From: Halopseudomonas pachastrellae
GTDB taxonomy: Bacteria > Pseudomonadota > Gammaproteobacteria > Pseudomonadales > Pseudomonadaceae
Assembly (NCBI RefSeq): GCF_900114765.1
Contig: NZ_FOUD01000021.1
Span: 33,635 to 97,634, forward strand
DNA length: 64,000 nt
Direction: 5' to 3'
Shown: positions 17,523 to 27,263 of the stretch, one piece after another
Layout: each line of letters starts with the position of its first letter
Numbering within the stretch: position 1 is the first letter of the stretch
Program-made: the position numbers and the translations under genes
The notes under the pieces: model-generated
The model's database searches: none
What the model was told of the DNA's origin: nothing
Seen by the model: the letters and a program-made list of their open reading frames with translations, nothing else

Positions 17523-17698
17523 GAAGGCTCCTTGGGCAGGCTCTTATACGCCCGGCACCAAGCCCCGGCAAGGTACAGTTGTGACCGCGAATGTCGGTAC
17601 AGCCGCCAGCCCAGGCGTGTTCAAGCCTCCCCCCAACGCGCCCCATCTGCTATCATCCCTGCCCTTTCACGTTCAACCGCAAAGTACCCCGGAAGCCC

Positions 17699-19747
17699 AT
17701 GTCCGATATAGCCGCGACTCGCCAGATCCTCGTTACCAGCGCCCTGCCCTATGCCAACGGTTCAATCCACCTTGGGCACATGCTGGAGTACATCCAGACC
17801 GATATCTGGGTCCGCTTTCAACAGCTGCGCGGCCATCAGGCCGTGTATGTCTGCGCTGACGACGCCCATGGCTCAGCCATCATGCTGCGCGCCGAGAAGG
17901 AAGGCCTCACCTCGGAACAGCTGATTGCCAACGTGCATGCCGAGCATTCCAGCGATTTTGCCGATTTTCTTGTCAACTTCGACAACTTCTACTCCACGCA
18001 CTCGGAAGAAAACCGTGAGCTCTCCGAGCTGATCTACACCCGTCTGAAAGACGCGGGTCACATCAGCACCCGCTCGGTTACCCAGTACTTTGACCCGGAA
18101 AAGGGCATGTTCCTGGCCGACCGTTTCATCAAGGGCACCTGCCCGAAGTGCGCAGCTGAAGATCAGTACGGCGACAACTGCGAAAAATGCGGCGCCACCT
18201 ACGAGCCCACCGAGCTGAAAGACCCGCGCTCGGCCATTTCCGGCGCCACACCGGTGCTCAAGGACTCCAAGCACTTCTTCTTCCGTCTGCAGGATTTTGC
18301 CGACATGCTGCAGCAGTGGACCCGCAGCGGCGCCCTGCAGGACGCCGTGGCCAACAAGATTGCCGAATGGCTGGACAGCGGCCTGCAGGAGTGGGACATC
18401 AGCCGTGATGCGCCCTACTTCGGCTTTGAGATTCCAGGCGAGCCCGGCAAGTACTTCTACGTCTGGCTGGACGCGCCTATCGGCTACATGGCCAGCTTCA
18501 AGAACCTCTGCAGCCGCCGCCCCGAACTGAGCTTTGACGCCTTCTGGAACGCGGACTCCAGCGCCGAGCTGTATCACTTCATCGGCAAGGATATCGTCAA
18601 CTTCCACACCCTGTTCTGGCCGGCCATGCTCGAAGGTGCAGGCTTCCGCAAGCCGACTGCGGTCAACGTGCATGGCTACCTGACCGTCAACGGCCAGAAG
18701 ATGTCCAAGTCACGCGGCACCTTCATCAAGGCGCGTACCTACCTGGATCACCTCAACCCCGAGTACCTGCGCTACTACTACGCAGCCAAGCTGGGCCGTG
18801 GCGTGGAAGATCTGGACCTGAACCTCGAAGACTTCGTGCAGAAGGTCAACTCCGACCTGGTCGGCAAGGTGGTCAATATCGCCAGCCGCTGCGCGGGCTT
18901 TATTCACAAGGGCAACGGCGGCGTCATGGTCGAGGCCAACCCGGCGCCGGAGCTTAGCAGCGCCTTCACCGCCGCAGCCCCGAGCATTGCCGACGCCTAC
19001 GAGAAGCGCGACTTCTCCCGCGCCATGCGTGAAATCATGGCGCTGGCCGACAAGGCCAATGCCTGGATCGCCGACAAGGCACCCTGGGCGCTGAACAAGC
19101 AGGAAGGCAAGCAGGACGAAGTTCAGGCGATCTGCGCACTGGGCGTGAACCTGTTCCGTCAGCTGGTAATTTTCCTCAAGCCGGTGCTGCCAACGCTGGC
19201 CGCCGACGCCGAGGCCTTTCTGAACGTTGCGCCGCTGCGCTGGAACGACCACACCCAGCTGCTGGCCAACCACCAGCTCAACGCCTTCAAACCGCTGCTC
19301 GCACGCATCGAGCCGGCCAAGATCGACGCCATGGTCGAAGCATCCAAGGAAGATCTGGCCGCCGCCAACAGCACCGCGCCCACAGGCAACGGTGAGCTGG
19401 TCAAGGAGCCGCTGGCCGATGAGATCAACTTTGATGCCTTTGCCGCCGTTGACCTGCGTGTCGCGCTGATCGAGAAATGTGAATTTGTTGAAGGTGCCGA
19501 CAAGCTGCTGCGCCTGAGCCTGGATATTGGCGACGCCAAGCGTAACGTCTTTTCCGGCATCAAGAGCGCCTACCCGGACCCGAGCAAGCTCGAAGGCCGA
19601 CTGACCTTGTACGTTGCCAACCTGGCGCCGCGCAAGATGAAGTTCGGCGTATCCGAAGGCATGGTGCTGGCAGCCGGCCCCGGTGGCGAAGATATTTTCC
19701 TGCTGAGCCCGGATCAGGGTGCCAAGCCGGGCCAGCGCGTCAAATAA
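17699..19747 (+). CDS. metG: methionyl-tRNA synthetase
   Basis: The 682-residue enzyme charges tRNA-Met. It shows the HIGH-type motif HLGH (24-27), zinc-knuckle cysteines (CPKC, CEKC near 145-165), the KMSKS motif (334-338), an anticodon-binding domain and a C-terminal tRNA-binding OB-fold domain (about 575-682, [18 protein letters not shown]) that dimerises the protein. This matches the long class 1 MetG of Pseudomonas. The ATG at 17699 starts [20 protein letters not shown], the normal N-terminus. The rnf operon follows after 104 bp in the same direction. Confidence 0.97.
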   Translation: MSDIAATRQILVTSALPYANGSIHLGHMLEYIQTDIWVRFQQLRGHQAVYVCADDAHGSAIMLRAEKEGLTSEQLIANVHAEHSSDFADFLVNFDNFYSTHSEENRELSELIYTRLKDAGHISTRSVTQYFDPEKGMFLADRFIKGTCPKCAAEDQYGDNCEKCGATYEPTELKDPRSAISGATPVLKDSKHFFFRLQDFADMLQQWTRSGALQDAVANKIAEWLDSGLQEWDISRDAPYFGFEIPGEPGKYFYVWLDAPIGYMASFKNLCSRRPELSFDAFWNADSSAELYHFIGKDIVNFHTLFWPAMLEGAGFRKPTAVNVHGYLTVNGQKMSKSRGTFIKARTYLDHLNPEYLRYYYAAKLGRGVEDLDLNLEDFVQKVNSDLVGKVVNIASRCAGFIHKGNGGVMVEANPAPELSSAFTAAAPSIADAYEKRDFSRAMREIMALADKANAWIADKAPWALNKQEGKQDEVQAICALGVNLFRQLVIFLKPVLPTLAADAEAFLNVAPLRWNDHTQLLANHQLNAFKPLLARIEPAKIDAMVEASKEDLAAANSTAPTGNGELVKEPLADEINFDAFAAVDLRVALIEKCEFVEGADKLLRLSLDIGDAKRNVFSGIKSAYPDPSKLEGRLTLYVANLAPRKMKFGVSEGMVLAAGPGGEDIFLLSPDQGAKPGQRVK

Positions 19748-19851
19748 CGACAGAAGTGCAGTGATGGGGCGGCGCGGGCCGCCCTGATTAGCCGGACCGG
19801 GCGCAGCGACCGCAAGAGTCGCGCTGCCCGGCCACACATGGGGTTGGGTCA

Positions 19852-20436
19852 ATGGCTGAATTTGCCCTTATTCTGGTCAGTACCATACTGGTCAACAATT
19901 TCGTATTGGTGCAGTTTCTCGGGTTGTGTCCCTTCATGGGCGTGTCCGGCAAGCTGGAAACCGCCATTGGCATGTCTGCCGCTACCACCTTTGTGCTGAC
20001 GCTGGCGTCTATCCTCAGCTACCTGACTTTTCAATACATCCTGGTGCCGCTGGACCTCGAGTTCCTGCGTACCATTTCCTTCATTCTGGTCATCGCGGTT
20101 GTGGTGCAGTTCACCGAGATGGTGGTGCACAAAACCAGCCCGCTGCTCTACCGGGTACTGGGTATCTTTCTGCCGCTGATCACCACCAACTGCGCGGTGC
20201 TGGGTGTGGCGCTGCTGAACACCAACCGCGCCGAGCAGACCTTCATGAAGTCCGCCACCTATGGCCTTGGTGCCGCGATTGGCTTCTCGATGATCCTGAT
20301 CCTGTTTGCCGGCCTGCGTGAGCGTATCGCCATTGCCGACGTACCCACACCGTTCCGTGGCGCGGCCATCGGCATGATCACGGCAGGCCTGATGTCGCTG
20401 GCCTTTATGGGCTTCACCGGCCTGATAAGGTTGTAA
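19852..20436 (+). CDS. rnfA: Rnf complex membrane subunit A
   Basis: The 194-residue protein has six membrane helices and the conserved signature [18 protein letters not shown] plus a mirrored [12 protein letters not shown]. RnfA pairs with RnfE to hold a membrane [2Fe-2S] centre between two conserved Cys (one in GLCPF, one in TNCAV) in the ion-pumping ferredoxin:NAD oxidoreductase. First gene of an rnfABCDGE-nth operon; rnfB starts 2 bp after its stop. In some gammaproteobacteria the complex (Rsx) reduces SoxR. Confidence 0.95.
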   Translation: MAEFALILVSTILVNNFVLVQFLGLCPFMGVSGKLETAIGMSAATTFVLTLASILSYLTFQYILVPLDLEFLRTISFILVIAVVVQFTEMVVHKTSPLLYRVLGIFLPLITTNCAVLGVALLNTNRAEQTFMKSATYGLGAAIGFSMILILFAGLRERIAIADVPTPFRGAAIGMITAGLMSLAFMGFTGLIRL

Positions 20437-20438
20437 GC

Positions 20439-21020
20439 ATGTCGATGATCATTACTGCCGTACTCGTTCTGCTGGGGCTGGCGCTGATCTTTGGCGCAGT
20501 ACTCGGCTTTGCCGCCGTTCGCTTCAAGGTTGATGGCGACCCCATCGTCGACCAGATCAACGACCTGCTGCCGCAAACCCAGTGCGGTCAATGCGGCCAC
20601 CCCGGCTGCCGCCCCTACGCCGAAGGCATCGCCAACGGCGAGCCGATCAATAAATGCCCGCCCGGTGGTGAATCCACCATTCAGGCGCTGGCTGACCTGC
20701 TGGACGTTGAAGCGCTGCCGCTGGATGCCGAGCACGGCGAAGAAAAGCCGCGCATGGTTGCCTACATTCGCGAGGCCGAATGCATCGGCTGCACCAAATG
20801 CATCCAGGCCTGCCCGGTTGACGCCATCCTGGGCGCAGCCAAGCAAATGCACACGGTCATCACCGACGAGTGCACCGGCTGTGACCTGTGCGTCGAGCCC
20901 TGCCCGGTCGACTGTATCGACATGCTGCCGCTACCCACAACGCCGCAAAGCTGGAAGTGGGATTTCCCGCTGCCCAACGCTGCCCTGATCGCCACTGACG
21001 CCAGCCGGGGAGCCGCCTGA
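20439..21020 (+). CDS. rnfB: Rnf complex ferredoxin-like subunit B
   Basis: The 193-residue protein has an N-terminal membrane helix, a Cys-rich cluster domain ([12 protein letters not shown] with a further Cys in NKCPPGG) and two ferredoxin-type 4Fe-4S motifs ([12 protein letters not shown] and [12 protein letters not shown]). RnfB takes electrons from or gives them to soluble ferredoxin in the Rnf complex. Its stop overlaps the start of rnfC (ATGA-type coupling), which indicates coupled translation. Confidence 0.95.
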   Translation: MSMIITAVLVLLGLALIFGAVLGFAAVRFKVDGDPIVDQINDLLPQTQCGQCGHPGCRPYAEGIANGEPINKCPPGGESTIQALADLLDVEALPLDAEHGEEKPRMVAYIREAECIGCTKCIQACPVDAILGAAKQMHTVITDECTGCDLCVEPCPVDCIDMLPLPTTPQSWKWDFPLPNAALIATDASRGAA

Positions 21021-23389
21021 TGACTGCCGCTACCCCTATCCGCATCTGGGACATTCCCGGTGGCATTCACCCGGCCGAGAACAAGGCCCAGTCCCTTGGC
21101 CACGGCATTGAGTCTGTGCCGATTCCTAGCCGCTTGATCGTGCCACTGCAGCAACACCTGGGCGGTCGTGCCGAGCCCTGCGTGGCAGTTGGCGACGCGG
21201 TACTCAAAGGCCAGATGATCGCCGAGGCCAGCAGCATGGTCAGTTGCCCCGTGCACGCGCCAACGTCCGGCACGGTCACGGCCATTGGCCCTGCGCCCTA
21301 CCCGCACGCATCGGGTCTTGAGGAGTGGGCTATCCACATCGAGGCTGACGGCCAGGACCGCTGGTGCGATCTGCAGCCCGTTTCCGATTTCCGCGCACTG
21401 GAGCCGGTCACCCTGCTGGAGCTGATCCGCCAGGCCGGTATCAGCGGGCTCGGCGGCGCCGGATTCCCGACCGCGGTCAAGCTCAAGGCACGGCCGGAGC
21501 AGAAGCTGCACACGCTGATCATAAACGGTACCGAGTGCGAGCCCTATATCACCGCCGACGACAGTGCCATGCGCTACCGCGCGCCCGAGATCATCACCGG
21601 CATCGAAATTTTGATGCATGTGCTGCAGCCCGAGCGGGTGCTGATCGGCATTGAGGACAACAAGCCCGAAGCCATCGCCGCCATGCGCGCTGCGGTTGGC
21701 GAGCGCGCCATGCAGGTTGTTGCCTTTCCGACCAAGTACCCCTCCGGCGGTGAAAAGCAGCTGATCCAGATTCTGACCGGCAAGGAAGTGCCCAGCGGCG
21801 GCCTGCCCGCCGACCTTGGCATGGTCTGCCAGAACGTCGGCACACTGCTGGCGATTCACGATGCCGTTGTGCTCGGCCAGCCGCTGATCAAGCGCATCAC
21901 CACCCTGACCGGCGAAGCCCTGAGCCATCCGACCAACGTGGAGGCACTGATCGGCACGCCGATTCGCGAGCTGCTTGCCTTCGCCGGCCTGCAGCCCGAC
22001 AAGCTGTTCCGCCTGGTCATGGGCGGGCCAATGATGGGCTTTACCCTGCAGAGCCTGGATGCGCCCATCGTCAAGACCACCAACTGCCTGCTCGCCGGCA
22101 CCCGTGATGAGCTGCCGCCACCACCACCGGCGCAGCCGTGCATCCGCTGCGGCCTGTGCGCAGAAGCCTGCCCGGCCAGCCTCTTGCCGCAGCAGCTGCA
22201 CTTCTTTGCGCTGGGCAAAGACTACGATCAGCTCAAGCGTCAGCACCTGTTCGACTGCATCGAGTGCGGCGCCTGCTCCTACGTCTGCCCCAGCAGCATC
22301 CCGCTGGTGCAGTACTACCGCGCCGCCAAGTCCGAGATACGCGCGCTGGATCTGCAGCAACACAAGGCCGACCACTCCCGCCAGCGCTTTGAGCACCGTC
22401 AGGAGCGCCTGCAGCGTGAAGCCGAACAGAAAGAGCGCGATCGCATAGCCCGCGCCGAAAAGGCGGCGCGTATCAAAGCTGCCAAAGAGGCAGAGGCCGC
22501 CAAGCAAAGCGAATCCGGTGCCAGTGCGCCGGCGAGCGATGCTCCAGCGCCAAAGGCAGGTGCCCTGTCGCCCGAACAGAAGCAGCTGAAGATCGCCGCA
22601 GCCACCGCGCAGATGGCACTGAAAAAGGCCCAGAAGCAGCTCGTTGCCAACCCGGATAACGCCGACCTGCAGGCGCAGATCCCGCAGCTTGAACAAGCCG
22701 CCCGTGAGGCGCAGGACGCCTTCGACCAGGCCCAGGGCGATACCAGCAGCCAACCCGCTGCACCCGCGCCCCAGGCCGGCGGCGACGATGAGGCCAAAAA
22801 GCTGAAGATAGAGGCAGCCATGCTGCGTGCTGCCCTGAAAAAAGCAGAACGCAACGCCGCCGACAGCCCAAGCGAAGAGCAACAGGCCGAAATCGCCAAG
22901 CTGCGCGAGCAGGTCGAGGCCGCCGACGCCCGCATCCCGGCCAGCGCCACAGCCAAGAAGCCGGTTGATGAGAAGCTCAAGCAGGCCAAGCTGGACCTGG
23001 CCATGGCCCGCGCGGCCCTGAAGAAAACCGAACGCGCCCTGGGTGAAAACCCGGACGATGCCGACCTGCAGGCCCAACTGGCAACTCAGCAACAGACCTA
23101 TCAGAGCGCTGAAAAGGCCCTGCATGAAGCAGAAAACAGCAGCCCGATTCCGCCGCCGCAGCGCCAACTCGTGGACAAGAAGCCGGTTGATGAGCAGCTG
23201 CGCGCCCTGAAGACCACCATGGCCACCTGCAAGGCTGACTTCAAACGGGCCGAACGGGAGTTGAAAGAAGCCAGCGAGGCCGGCGCGGATACCACCACCG
23301 CGCAACAGAACCTCGACACTGCCCGCGCCGCACTCGACGTTGCCGCCAAGGCCTTCGCCGACTACATGGCCAGCAAGGAGACCAACTGA
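21020..23389 (+). CDS. rnfC: Rnf complex NADH-side subunit C with long repeat tail
   Basis: The 789-residue protein has the NuoF-like FMN/NADH-binding core (GLGGAGFPTAVKL, IINGTECEPYITADD), two 4Fe-4S motifs near residues 373 and 413 (CIRCGLCAEACP, CIECGACSYVCP) and then a charged Ala/Lys/Glu-rich tail of about 340 residues. The tail contains four imperfect repeats beginning near 521, 594, 652 and 726, each with an LK..A...A..A.LKKAE..L type helix. This tail is typical of the gammaproteobacterial RnfC but variable in repeat number. It is translationally coupled to rnfB and rnfD. Confidence 0.95.
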   Translation: MTAATPIRIWDIPGGIHPAENKAQSLGHGIESVPIPSRLIVPLQQHLGGRAEPCVAVGDAVLKGQMIAEASSMVSCPVHAPTSGTVTAIGPAPYPHASGLEEWAIHIEADGQDRWCDLQPVSDFRALEPVTLLELIRQAGISGLGGAGFPTAVKLKARPEQKLHTLIINGTECEPYITADDSAMRYRAPEIITGIEILMHVLQPERVLIGIEDNKPEAIAAMRAAVGERAMQVVAFPTKYPSGGEKQLIQILTGKEVPSGGLPADLGMVCQNVGTLLAIHDAVVLGQPLIKRITTLTGEALSHPTNVEALIGTPIRELLAFAGLQPDKLFRLVMGGPMMGFTLQSLDAPIVKTTNCLLAGTRDELPPPPPAQPCIRCGLCAEACPASLLPQQLHFFALGKDYDQLKRQHLFDCIECGACSYVCPSSIPLVQYYRAAKSEIRALDLQQHKADHSRQRFEHRQERLQREAEQKERDRIARAEKAARIKAAKEAEAAKQSESGASAPASDAPAPKAGALSPEQKQLKIAAATAQMALKKAQKQLVANPDNADLQAQIPQLEQAAREAQDAFDQAQGDTSSQPAAPAPQAGGDDEAKKLKIEAAMLRAALKKAERNAADSPSEEQQAEIAKLREQVEAADARIPASATAKKPVDEKLKQAKLDLAMARAALKKTERALGENPDDADLQAQLATQQQTYQSAEKALHEAENSSPIPPPQRQLVDKKPVDEQLRALKTTMATCKADFKRAERELKEASEAGADTTTAQQNLDTARAALDVAAKAFADYMASKETN

Positions 23390-24456
23390 TGGCGCTGGTT
23401 CGCATGACCTCACCCCACGCCAAGGGAAACAACCATACCCAGACCATCATGCTTTGGGTGCTGGGCGCCACCCTGCCCGGCGTACTGACCCTGACCTGGT
23501 TCTTCGGCTTTGGCACCCTGATCAACATTCTCTACGCCAGCGCCGTCGCTCTGGCTGTCGAAGCGCTGATCCTGTGGGTTCGCAAACGCCCGATCGGCTT
23601 CTTCCTGCGTGATGGCAGCGCCTTGGTTACCGCCTGGCTGCTGGCCCTGGCGTTGCCGCCCTACGCGCCCTGGTGGCTGACCCTGGTTGCGGTCAGCTTC
23701 GCGATTGTCTTCGGCAAGCAGTTATATGGTGGCCTGGGTCAGAACCCGTTCAACCCGGCGATGCTGGGCTACGTAGTGGTACTGATTTCCTTCCCGGTGG
23801 AAATGACCAGCTGGCCAGCCTGGCGCGGCATTGAAGCCGTTGTACCGGATGTGCAGGCCACACTGGGCCTGATGGATGGCCTGAGTCGCATCTTCATGCC
23901 CAGCGGCGGCGCGATAGATGGCTGGACCCAGGCGACTCCGCTGGATGTGGTCAAGACCAACAGCAGCCTGACCATGGCTGAGCTGCACGCCAGCAGCCCG
24001 GTATTCGGCAACTTTGCCGGCTACGGCTGGGAGTGGGTCAGCCTGGCCTACCTGCTGGGTGGTGCCGCGCTCCTGTACAAGCGCATCTACAGCTGGCACG
24101 CCCCCGTCGGCATGCTTGGCGCCCTGGCACTGATGAGCCTGCTGTTCTGGAATGGCAGCGGCTCGGACTCCAACGGCTCACCGCTGTTTCATCTATTCAG
24201 CGGCGCCACCATGCTGGGCGCGTTCTTTATCGTCACCGACCCGGTATCGGGCGCCACCAGCAAGCTGGGTCGGCTGATCTTTGGCGCCGGCGTCGGCATC
24301 CTGGTGTATGTAATCCGCGCCTGGGGTGGTTACCCTGACGCGGTGGCCTTTGCCGTACTGCTGATGAACCTCGCCGCCCCCACCATCGACTACTACAGCA
24401 CACCGCGCACCTATGGCCACAGCAAAGCCAAGCGCGGCATGGGCAAGACGGACTGA
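23389..24456 (+). CDS. rnfD: Rnf complex membrane subunit D
   Basis: The 355-residue integral membrane subunit resembles NqrB: PHAKGNNHTQTIM near the start, a GQNPFNPAMLGY loop, and FSGATMLGAFFIVTDPVSGATS late, where SGAT is the covalent flavin-attachment motif type. RnfD carries FMN and takes part in ion translocation. Start overlaps the rnfC stop. rnfG starts 3 bp downstream. Confidence 0.95.
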   Translation: MALVRMTSPHAKGNNHTQTIMLWVLGATLPGVLTLTWFFGFGTLINILYASAVALAVEALILWVRKRPIGFFLRDGSALVTAWLLALALPPYAPWWLTLVAVSFAIVFGKQLYGGLGQNPFNPAMLGYVVVLISFPVEMTSWPAWRGIEAVVPDVQATLGLMDGLSRIFMPSGGAIDGWTQATPLDVVKTNSSLTMAELHASSPVFGNFAGYGWEWVSLAYLLGGAALLYKRIYSWHAPVGMLGALALMSLLFWNGSGSDSNGSPLFHLFSGATMLGAFFIVTDPVSGATSKLGRLIFGAGVGILVYVIRAWGGYPDAVAFAVLLMNLAAPTIDYYSTPRTYGHSKAKRGMGKTD

Positions 24457-24459
24457 GCC

Positions 24460-25098
24460 ATGGATACGCCAACTACTACCAGTCGCTCGATCCTGCGCAA
24501 CAGCATGATTCTCGGCCTGTTTGCCGTGGCCACCGTCGGTATGATCGCCGTGACCCAGCAGACCACCGCCGAGCGCATCAGCGAGGCCCAGCGTCGGGTC
24601 CAGCTAAGTGCACTGAATGAGATCGTGCCGCATGATCAGCACGACAACGACCTGCTGACCGACAGCTTTAGCGTGCAGGACCGTCAGTACCTCAGCCTCA
24701 GCGCGCCGGCCGACGCCTACCGCGCTCGCCAGGGCGAGCGGGTCAGCGCCGTGATCCTGCCGGTTGTCGCACCGGACGGCTACAGTGGCCGCATTGACCT
24801 GCTGGTGGGTATTCGCGCCGATGGCAGCATCGCCGGCGTGCGCAGCGTCAGCCACCGCGAGACGCCCGGTCTTGGCGACAAAATCGACGCAGGCAAAAGC
24901 CAGTGGATTCTGTCCTTTAACGGCAAAAGCCTGAGCATGCCGATCCCTGAGCAGTGGGCGGTTAAAAAGGACGGCGGCCAGTTTGACCAGTTTACCGGCG
25001 CGACCATCACCCCCCGCGCAGTGGTCAAGGCGGTCTATCAGGCCCTGACCTATTTCGATGAACACCGCACCGCCCTGCTGCAGCTGGACGAGGAGTAA
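24460..25098 (+). CDS. rnfG: Rnf complex flavoprotein subunit G
   Basis: The 212-residue protein has one N-terminal membrane helix (about 13-33) and a periplasmic FMN-binding domain with [14 protein letters not shown] and the covalent FMN site motif [12 protein letters not shown] near 177-188. It passes electrons between RnfC/D and the membrane subunits. It lies between rnfD and rnfE with gaps of 3 bp each. Confidence 0.95.
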   Translation: MDTPTTTSRSILRNSMILGLFAVATVGMIAVTQQTTAERISEAQRRVQLSALNEIVPHDQHDNDLLTDSFSVQDRQYLSLSAPADAYRARQGERVSAVILPVVAPDGYSGRIDLLVGIRADGSIAGVRSVSHRETPGLGDKIDAGKSQWILSFNGKSLSMPIPEQWAVKKDGGQFDQFTGATITPRAVVKAVYQALTYFDEHRTALLQLDEE

Positions 25099-25101
25099 TC
25101 C

Positions 25102-25818
25102 ATGGCCAACAAGACACTCTCCGAGATCACCGCAGACGGCCTGTGGCACAACAATGCCGGGCTGGTGCAACTGTTGGGGCTGTGCCCGTTGCTAGGCGTC
25201 AGCAGCTCGGTGGTCAACGCCCTTGGCCTGGGTTTGGCGACCATGCTGGTACTGACCGGCTCCAACCTGGCGGTATCGCTGATTCGCAGCGCCGTGACCG
25301 ACGCCGTGCGGCTGCCGGCATTTGTCATGATCATTGCCGCGCTGACCACCTGCATCGAGCTGCTGATGCAGGCCTTCACCTACGAGCTGTACCAGATCCT
25401 CGGTATTTTCATCCCGCTGATTGTCACCAACTGCGTGATCCTCGGCCGCGCCGACGCCTTTGCGTCCAAGAACCCGATTCTGCCTTCAGTGGTCGACGGC
25501 TTCATGATGAGTCTGGGCTTTGCGCTGGTACTGGTGGTGCTCGGCGGCCTGCGCGAGCTGGTCGGGCACGGCACCCTGTTCGGCGGCATGGACCTGCTGC
25601 TGGGCCCCGTCGCGGCCGACTGGACGCTGGTGGTGTTCCCCAACTACAAGGATGTGCTGTTCGTCATCCTGCCGCCGGGGGCGTTTGTATTCATGGGGCT
25701 GCTGATTGCACTGAAAAACCTCATTGACGCCAAGGTCAAGGAGCGCGCCGCCGCCCGCGACGTCAAGCCTGCAGCGGCTGGCAGCAAGCGCGTACGCGTC
25801 ACCGGGACTATCAACTGA
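25102..25818 (+). CDS. rnfE: Rnf complex membrane subunit E
   Basis: The 238-residue protein is the RnfA paralogue with six helices, [22 protein letters not shown] early and [18 protein letters not shown] in the middle; the two Cys in these motifs are ligands shared with RnfA. The basic tail ([18 protein letters not shown]) is longer than in many relatives. It closes the rnf set; nth begins 9 bp after its stop. Confidence 0.95.
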   Translation: MANKTLSEITADGLWHNNAGLVQLLGLCPLLGVSSSVVNALGLGLATMLVLTGSNLAVSLIRSAVTDAVRLPAFVMIIAALTTCIELLMQAFTYELYQILGIFIPLIVTNCVILGRADAFASKNPILPSVVDGFMMSLGFALVLVVLGGLRELVGHGTLFGGMDLLLGPVAADWTLVVFPNYKDVLFVILPPGAFVFMGLLIALKNLIDAKVKERAAARDVKPAAAGSKRVRVTGTIN

Positions 25819-25827
25819 GCGGGCACC

Positions 25828-26463
25828 ATGAACAAGGAAAAGCGCTACGAGATCTTCCGCCGCCTGCGTGAGGACAACCCGCATCCAACTACCGAGCTGA
25901 ACTTCAGCTCGCCGTTTGAGCTGCTGGTCGCCGTTACCCTGTCTGCCCAGGCGACCGACGTGGGCGTCAACAAGGCGACCGACAAGCTGTTCCCCGTGGC
26001 CAACACCCCGGAAGCGATTTACGCACTGGGCGTGGACGGCCTGAGCGAATACATCAAGACTATCGGGCTGTTCAACAGCAAGGCGCGCAATGTGATTGCC
26101 GCCTGCAAGATCCTTATCGAGCAGCACAACAGCCAGGTACCGGACAATCGCGAAGCGCTGGAAGCCCTGCCCGGGGTTGGCCGCAAAACAGCCAACGTGG
26201 TACTAAACACCGCGTTCGGGCAGCCGACCATGGCCGTCGACACGCACATCTTCCGTGTCAGCAACCGCACCGGCATCGCGCCAGGCAAAAACGTACTTGA
26301 AGTGGAAAAGAAGCTGCTCAAACACGTGCCCAAGGAATTTCTGGTCGACGCCCACCACTGGCTGATCCTGCACGGGCGCTATGTCTGCAAGGCACGCTCG
26401 CCGCAATGCGGCAGCTGCCGGATAGAAGACCTGTGCGACTACAAGCACAAAACCTCTGACTGA
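25828..26463 (+). CDS. nth: endonuclease III
   Basis: The 211-residue base-excision repair glycosylase removes oxidised pyrimidines and nicks the strand. The helix-hairpin-helix LPGVGRKTANVV contains catalytic Lys120 and MAVDTHIF contains Asp138, the same numbers as in E. coli. Four C-terminal Cys (C-X6-C-X2-C-X5-C, in CKARSPQCGSCRIEDLC) bind a 4Fe-4S cluster. Placement straight after rnfE is conserved in many gammaproteobacteria and hints that cluster redox state and Rnf/Rsx supply are linked. Confidence 0.97.
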   Translation: MNKEKRYEIFRRLREDNPHPTTELNFSSPFELLVAVTLSAQATDVGVNKATDKLFPVANTPEAIYALGVDGLSEYIKTIGLFNSKARNVIAACKILIEQHNSQVPDNREALEALPGVGRKTANVVLNTAFGQPTMAVDTHIFRVSNRTGIAPGKNVLEVEKKLLKHVPKEFLVDAHHWLILHGRYVCKARSPQCGSCRIEDLCDYKHKTSD

Positions 26464-26470
26464 GCGCCCT

Positions 26471-26497
26471 GCAGGCCCCCAACAGAAAACGGCCTGC
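26471..26497 (+). terminator. hairpin after nth
   Basis: A 7-bp G/C stem (26471-26477 with 26491-26497) with a 13-nt loop, followed by GTTTATT, lies 8 bp after the nth stop. It is a plausible intrinsic terminator of the rnf-nth operon. Confidence 0.5.
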
Positions 26498-26603
26498 GTT
26501 TATTGAAACCTGTCGCCGTTTTCAATAAAAAAATTCTATTTCCGCAAATCCAACTTCGCGTTTATAAGGTGCGCAAATGGCATCTTCACTGTGGAGTTGA
26601 GTC

Positions 26604-26786
26604 ATGGCCAAAGCAAAATCCGACATCGAGCTGGACGATGATGATGACTTCGTCGAGGACGACGACACCCCTGAAACCGATAACGCCCCCAATTCACGTA
26701 ACAGCCTGACCAAACGCCGGCTGATCGACAGCTACCTCGAAGAACGTCGCCTGCAAAAGCAGCTGTCGGATTTCGACTTCGACTGA
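26604..26786 (+). CDS. PA3496-family small acidic protein
   Basis: The 60-residue protein begins with an Asp/Glu-rich run (IELDDDDDFVEDDD) and ends with a charged helix (TKRRLIDSYLEERRLQKQLSDFDFD). It matches in position and pattern the small gene that follows nth in Pseudomonas (PA3496), described in databases as a putative envelope integrity protein. No signal peptide or membrane helix is visible, so a cytoplasmic location looks more likely from sequence alone. GGAG lies 7 nt before the ATG. Confidence 0.85.
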   Translation: MAKAKSDIELDDDDDFVEDDDTPETDNAPNSRNSLTKRRLIDSYLEERRLQKQLSDFDFD

Positions 26787-26830
26787 TCAGGCCGCCCTCT
26801 CGCGTATAACTGCGCCCGGAGGGCAATTCC

Positions 26831-26849
26831 GGTGGGCGTCCTGCCCACC
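26831..26849 (+). terminator. hairpin after the PA3496-like gene
   Basis: A 7-bp stem (26831-26837 with 26843-26849) with a 5-nt loop lies 45 bp after the stop; it lacks a T-run. Confidence 0.4.
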
Positions 26850-26973
26850 GCACACCGCTGATTAGTTCCCGCTATTACCGCCATTAAACAATCACGCTTC
26901 TCACTGGCTCGGCATTCGCCTACACTGACCTCATTCAGCAATGATTCTCATTTGAGTTACAGTCGAGGCAGTC

Positions 26974-27177
26974 ATGATCAAGACCATCACCTTTGCCTGC
27001 ATGCACTTTTCCATCGCCTTTGGCGTGGTGTATCTGATGACCGGCAGTGTGCTCGTTGGCGGCGCAGTGGCGCTGGTCGAGCCGGCGGTTAACACGGTCG
27101 CCTTCTACTTCCACGAGAAGCTCTGGAACCGTGCAGAACGCCGCCGCAAATCCCGTCCAGACGCCCTGGCCGCCTGA
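26974..27177 (+). CDS. DUF2061 small membrane protein
   Basis: The 67-residue protein matches DUF2061: IKTITFACMHFSIAFGVVYLMTGS forms a first helix and VGGAVALVEPAVNTVAFYFHEKLWNR a second, ending in a basic tail. The family is widespread and uncharacterised. GAGG precedes the ATG. A partial Fur-like sequence around 26937-26955 (11 of 19 positions) might link it to iron, but the match is weak. Confidence 0.85.
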   Translation: MIKTITFACMHFSIAFGVVYLMTGSVLVGGAVALVEPAVNTVAFYFHEKLWNRAERRRKSRPDALAA

Positions 27178-27263
27178 CTCAAGGAGGCTGTGCAGGGAAC
27201 TTTCCCGGCTGTGGCGGGTATTTGTAGGGACTTCACTATTTACGCCACCAGGAAGGTAACGCC

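Noticed and set aside
20762..23413. Very long minus-strand frame opposite rnfB/rnfC
   Set aside because: It is a shadow of the strongly biased codon use of rnf genes; it has no ribosome site or family motifs and lies fully opposite well-supported genes.
26937..26955. Fur box before the DUF2061 gene
   Set aside because: Only 11 of 19 consensus positions match, much weaker than the site at 1795, so it is not listed as a feature.
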